From Fimbriimonadales bacterium (GTDB lineage Bacteria > Armatimonadota > Fimbriimonadia > Fimbriimonadales > GBS-DC), in the NCBI GenBank assembly GCA_025060055.1, contig JANXCK010000156.1:1-6536 (forward strand): 6,536 nt of DNA, written 5' to 3'. The translations under genes and the position numbers were made by a program. Position 1 is the first letter of the stretch. The number at the start of each line of letters is the position of its first letter. Shown piece after piece: positions 5,208 through 6,536 of this stretch. The notes beneath the pieces are model-generated. The model was not told the origin of the DNA. It searched no databases and saw only the letters and a program-made list of their open reading frames with translations.

Positions 5208-6377
5208 CTATCCCACCCTTGCCGACTCACCTTGCGCATGCAGGGCGATTGCAGACCGGTAGACGCCGATGATCCTGTCCACCACAGAGGGCACGGAGAG
5301 CAGTTCGCGTTTACGGATGGCACGCTGGCGCAGCGTGTCGCGCTCTTCGGGATGGCGTGTTAGATGCAGCACGGCTTCCACAAACGCTTCTGGCGTCGGC
5401 TCCACCACCAGTCCAGTTTGCCCGTAGTCGACGGCTTCTGGGGCGCCGCCGCCGTTTGCCACAATACACGGTAGCCCCGCTGCCTGCGCTTCGTCCAGCA
5501 CCAGTCCCTGCGACTCAGTGATGGACGGGAACACAAACAAGTCCGCTGCCAGCAGATAGAGCGATACCTCATCGCGCGGCACAGCCCCCGTGAAGTGAAC
5601 CCACTGGCTCAGGTTCATCGCATGCGCTTGCGCTTTGAGGTCTTCCAGCGCAGGTCCGGGACCGACCAGCCAGAGGCGAGCGTTGGGGCAGCCGCGCACG
5701 ATGTGGGGTATTGCCTGCAGCAGCACGCTCACATTTTTCTCAGGCGCCATCCGCCCCACATACAGGAGCATCCAAGTCTCTGCAGGGATACCGAGCTTCG
5801 CCCGCGCCTCTGCTTTGCTGACCTCAGGAAATGGCAACACAGGGTTGCGAATGGGCGTAATCGGCTTTTGAACGCCGTACTTGCGCAGTACCTCCGCGCC
5901 GATCTCGGAAGGGGTTATCACAGCATCGACACTCTCGTAGTAGCGTTTCAAGTGCCAGCGTAGCACGCGCCGCACGAGGGACTTGGGCACAATCGGCGGT
6001 ACATAGTGCAGGTACTCCTCGTACAGGGTGTGGTAAGTGCTGACCAGTGGGATTTTGAGCCGTTTTGCCCAACTGGCGCCTGCCATGCCCACAAAAAACG
6101 GGGTATGCGTATGCACTACATCGAAGCCTTGCTTGCGGAACTCGCGCCACAAGCGCGGCGCAAGTAGCCACGCAATCGGATAGTCAGGCTCAAACGGCGT
6201 CGTGAACGACGGGAAACGGCGCACGGTGGGATAGGGGTCATGATAATCACGGAAGCGTGGGGCGTAAATCCAGACCTCGTAGCCGCGACGGGTCAGCTCC
6301 TCGTGCAAGATTCGAATCGAGACGCTCACCCCGTTGAGGTACGGCAGGTAGCTTTCGGAGAAGAGGGCAACTTTCAC
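5208..6377 (-). CDS. GT4-family glycosyltransferase, diacylglycerol-glucosyltransferase-like
   Basis: This is predicted to transfer a sugar from an NDP-sugar to a membrane lipid or glycan acceptor at the cytoplasmic face, by the retaining GT-B mechanism. The 389-residue product has the N-terminal acceptor domain (VALFSESYLPYLNGVSVSI, 3-21; VVHTHTPFFVG, 87-97; STYHTLYEEYLHYVP, 113-127). The C-terminal nucleotide-binding domain has YVGRMAPEKN (206-215) and the EX7E motif ESQGLVLDE with Glu288 and Glu296. The HTHTPFF and TYHTLYEEYLHY segments resemble diacylglycerol glucosyltransferases and PimB-like mannosyltransferases, but the substrate is unproven. The GTG at 6377 is chosen because homology begins there and it overlaps the upstream stop codon as GTGA. 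An ATG at 6506 would read through most of the upstream gene in the wrong frame. No transmembrane segment is seen, so membrane contact would be peripheral. Confidence 0.88.
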   Translation of the reverse strand: MKVALFSESYLPYLNGVSVSIRILHEELTRRGYEVWIYAPRFRDYHDPYPTVRRFPSFTTPFEPDYPIAWLLAPRLWREFRKQGFDVVHTHTPFFVGMAGASWAKRLKIPLVSTYHTLYEEYLHYVPPIVPKSLVRRVLRWHLKRYYESVDAVITPSEIGAEVLRKYGVQKPITPIRNPVLPFPEVSKAEARAKLGIPAETWMLLYVGRMAPEKNVSVLLQAIPHIVRGCPNARLWLVGPGPALEDLKAQAHAMNLSQWVHFTGAVPRDEVSLYLLAADLFVFPSITESQGLVLDEAQAAGLPCIVANGGGAPEAVDYGQTGLVVEPTPEAFVEAVLHLTRHPEERDTLRQRAIRKRELLSVPSVVDRIIGVYRSAIALHAQGESARVG

Positions 6378-6536
6378 GGCGCGGTCTCTTTGGGCGTGTT
6401 GCGGTTGCCGCGCGGCTGGCGCAACGCTTGCTCTTCCAGAAACGCGACGATGTCCGACAGCCGAAATCGCCGCTGGTTGCCTTCCGTGCGGAAACAGCGG
6501 AGCCAACCCCGATCGGTGTAGCGGCGAATGGTGGCA
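6374..6536 (-). CDS. Partial MerR/excisionase-type helix-turn-helix protein
   Basis: Only the last 53 residues lie in the window; the start is beyond the right edge. The visible part reads TIRRYTDRGWLRCFRTEGNQ, then RRFRLSDIVAFLEEQ. This is the second half of a winged helix-turn-helix of the MerR/excisionase (BldC-like) kind, in which the recognition helix is followed by a wing with the G-N-Q-R-R-F pattern and a closing helix. A basic, polar tail of about 17 residues ends the protein, with no room for an effector domain after the HTH, so it is probably small and DNA-binding. Its TGA (6374-6376) overlaps the glycosyltransferase GTG (6375-6377), indicating one operon and coupled translation. 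It may regulate this operon or envelope genes; that is inference. Confidence 0.85.
   Translation of the reverse strand, partial: ATIRRYTDRGWLRCFRTEGNQRRFRLSDIVAFLEEQALRQPRGNRNTPKETAP

Noticed and set aside
6378..6506. N-terminal extension of the glycosyltransferase from ATG 6506
   Set aside because: These codons lie over the HTH gene in another frame and encode Arg/Ala/Gln-rich residues without homology. The HTH frame is the one with recognisable protein sequence.

Overview
The window is GC-rich chromosomal DNA with short intergenic spaces, Shine-Dalgarno-led or leaderless starts (ATG, GTG and TTG), and gaps packed with palindromic repeats. No marker gene fixes the taxon. The palindrome-rich spacers, GC-rich codon use and gene families suit a free-living, possibly thermophilic bacterium of the Armatimonadota/Chloroflexota kind. 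This is an inference with low to moderate confidence.

Layout. Bases 1-156 hold a composite palindromic repeat downstream of ccmB. Bases 157-1417 (minus strand) carry ccmA then ccmB, the ATPase and membrane subunit of a cytochrome c maturation/heme-handling ABC transporter. Their stop and start codons almost touch, and a promoter sits so close to ccmA that its mRNA may be leaderless. Bases 1418-1746 hold that promoter and two more palindromic repeat clusters. Bases 1747-2835 (minus) encode a sugar-phosphate nucleotidyltransferase with a C-terminal left-handed beta-helix, starting at a TTG with a strong ribosome binding site. Bases 2836-3033 are a divergent promoter region. Bases 3034-4845 (plus) encode a long FadE/VLCAD-type acyl-CoA dehydrogenase. 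Bases 4846-5207 separate convergent genes and consist largely of a MITE-like element with 26-bp terminal inverted repeats and a second copy of the palindromic repeat seen at the left edge. Bases 5208-6377 (minus) encode a GT4 glycosyltransferase. It is translationally coupled (GTGA overlap) to an upstream helix-turn-helix protein of the MerR/excisionase type, cut by the window's right edge.

How the genes fit together. The nucleotidyltransferase (activated sugars) and the GT4 enzyme (glycolipid or polysaccharide synthesis) both point to the cell envelope, but they are separate transcription units. The acyl-CoA dehydrogenase belongs to fatty acid beta-oxidation. CcmAB serves c-type cytochromes. 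I see no single multi-gene system and no convincing new defence or mobile system. The most unusual material is the nested palindromic repeat DNA, the altered Q- and H-loops of CcmA, and the HTH-glycosyltransferase coupling.
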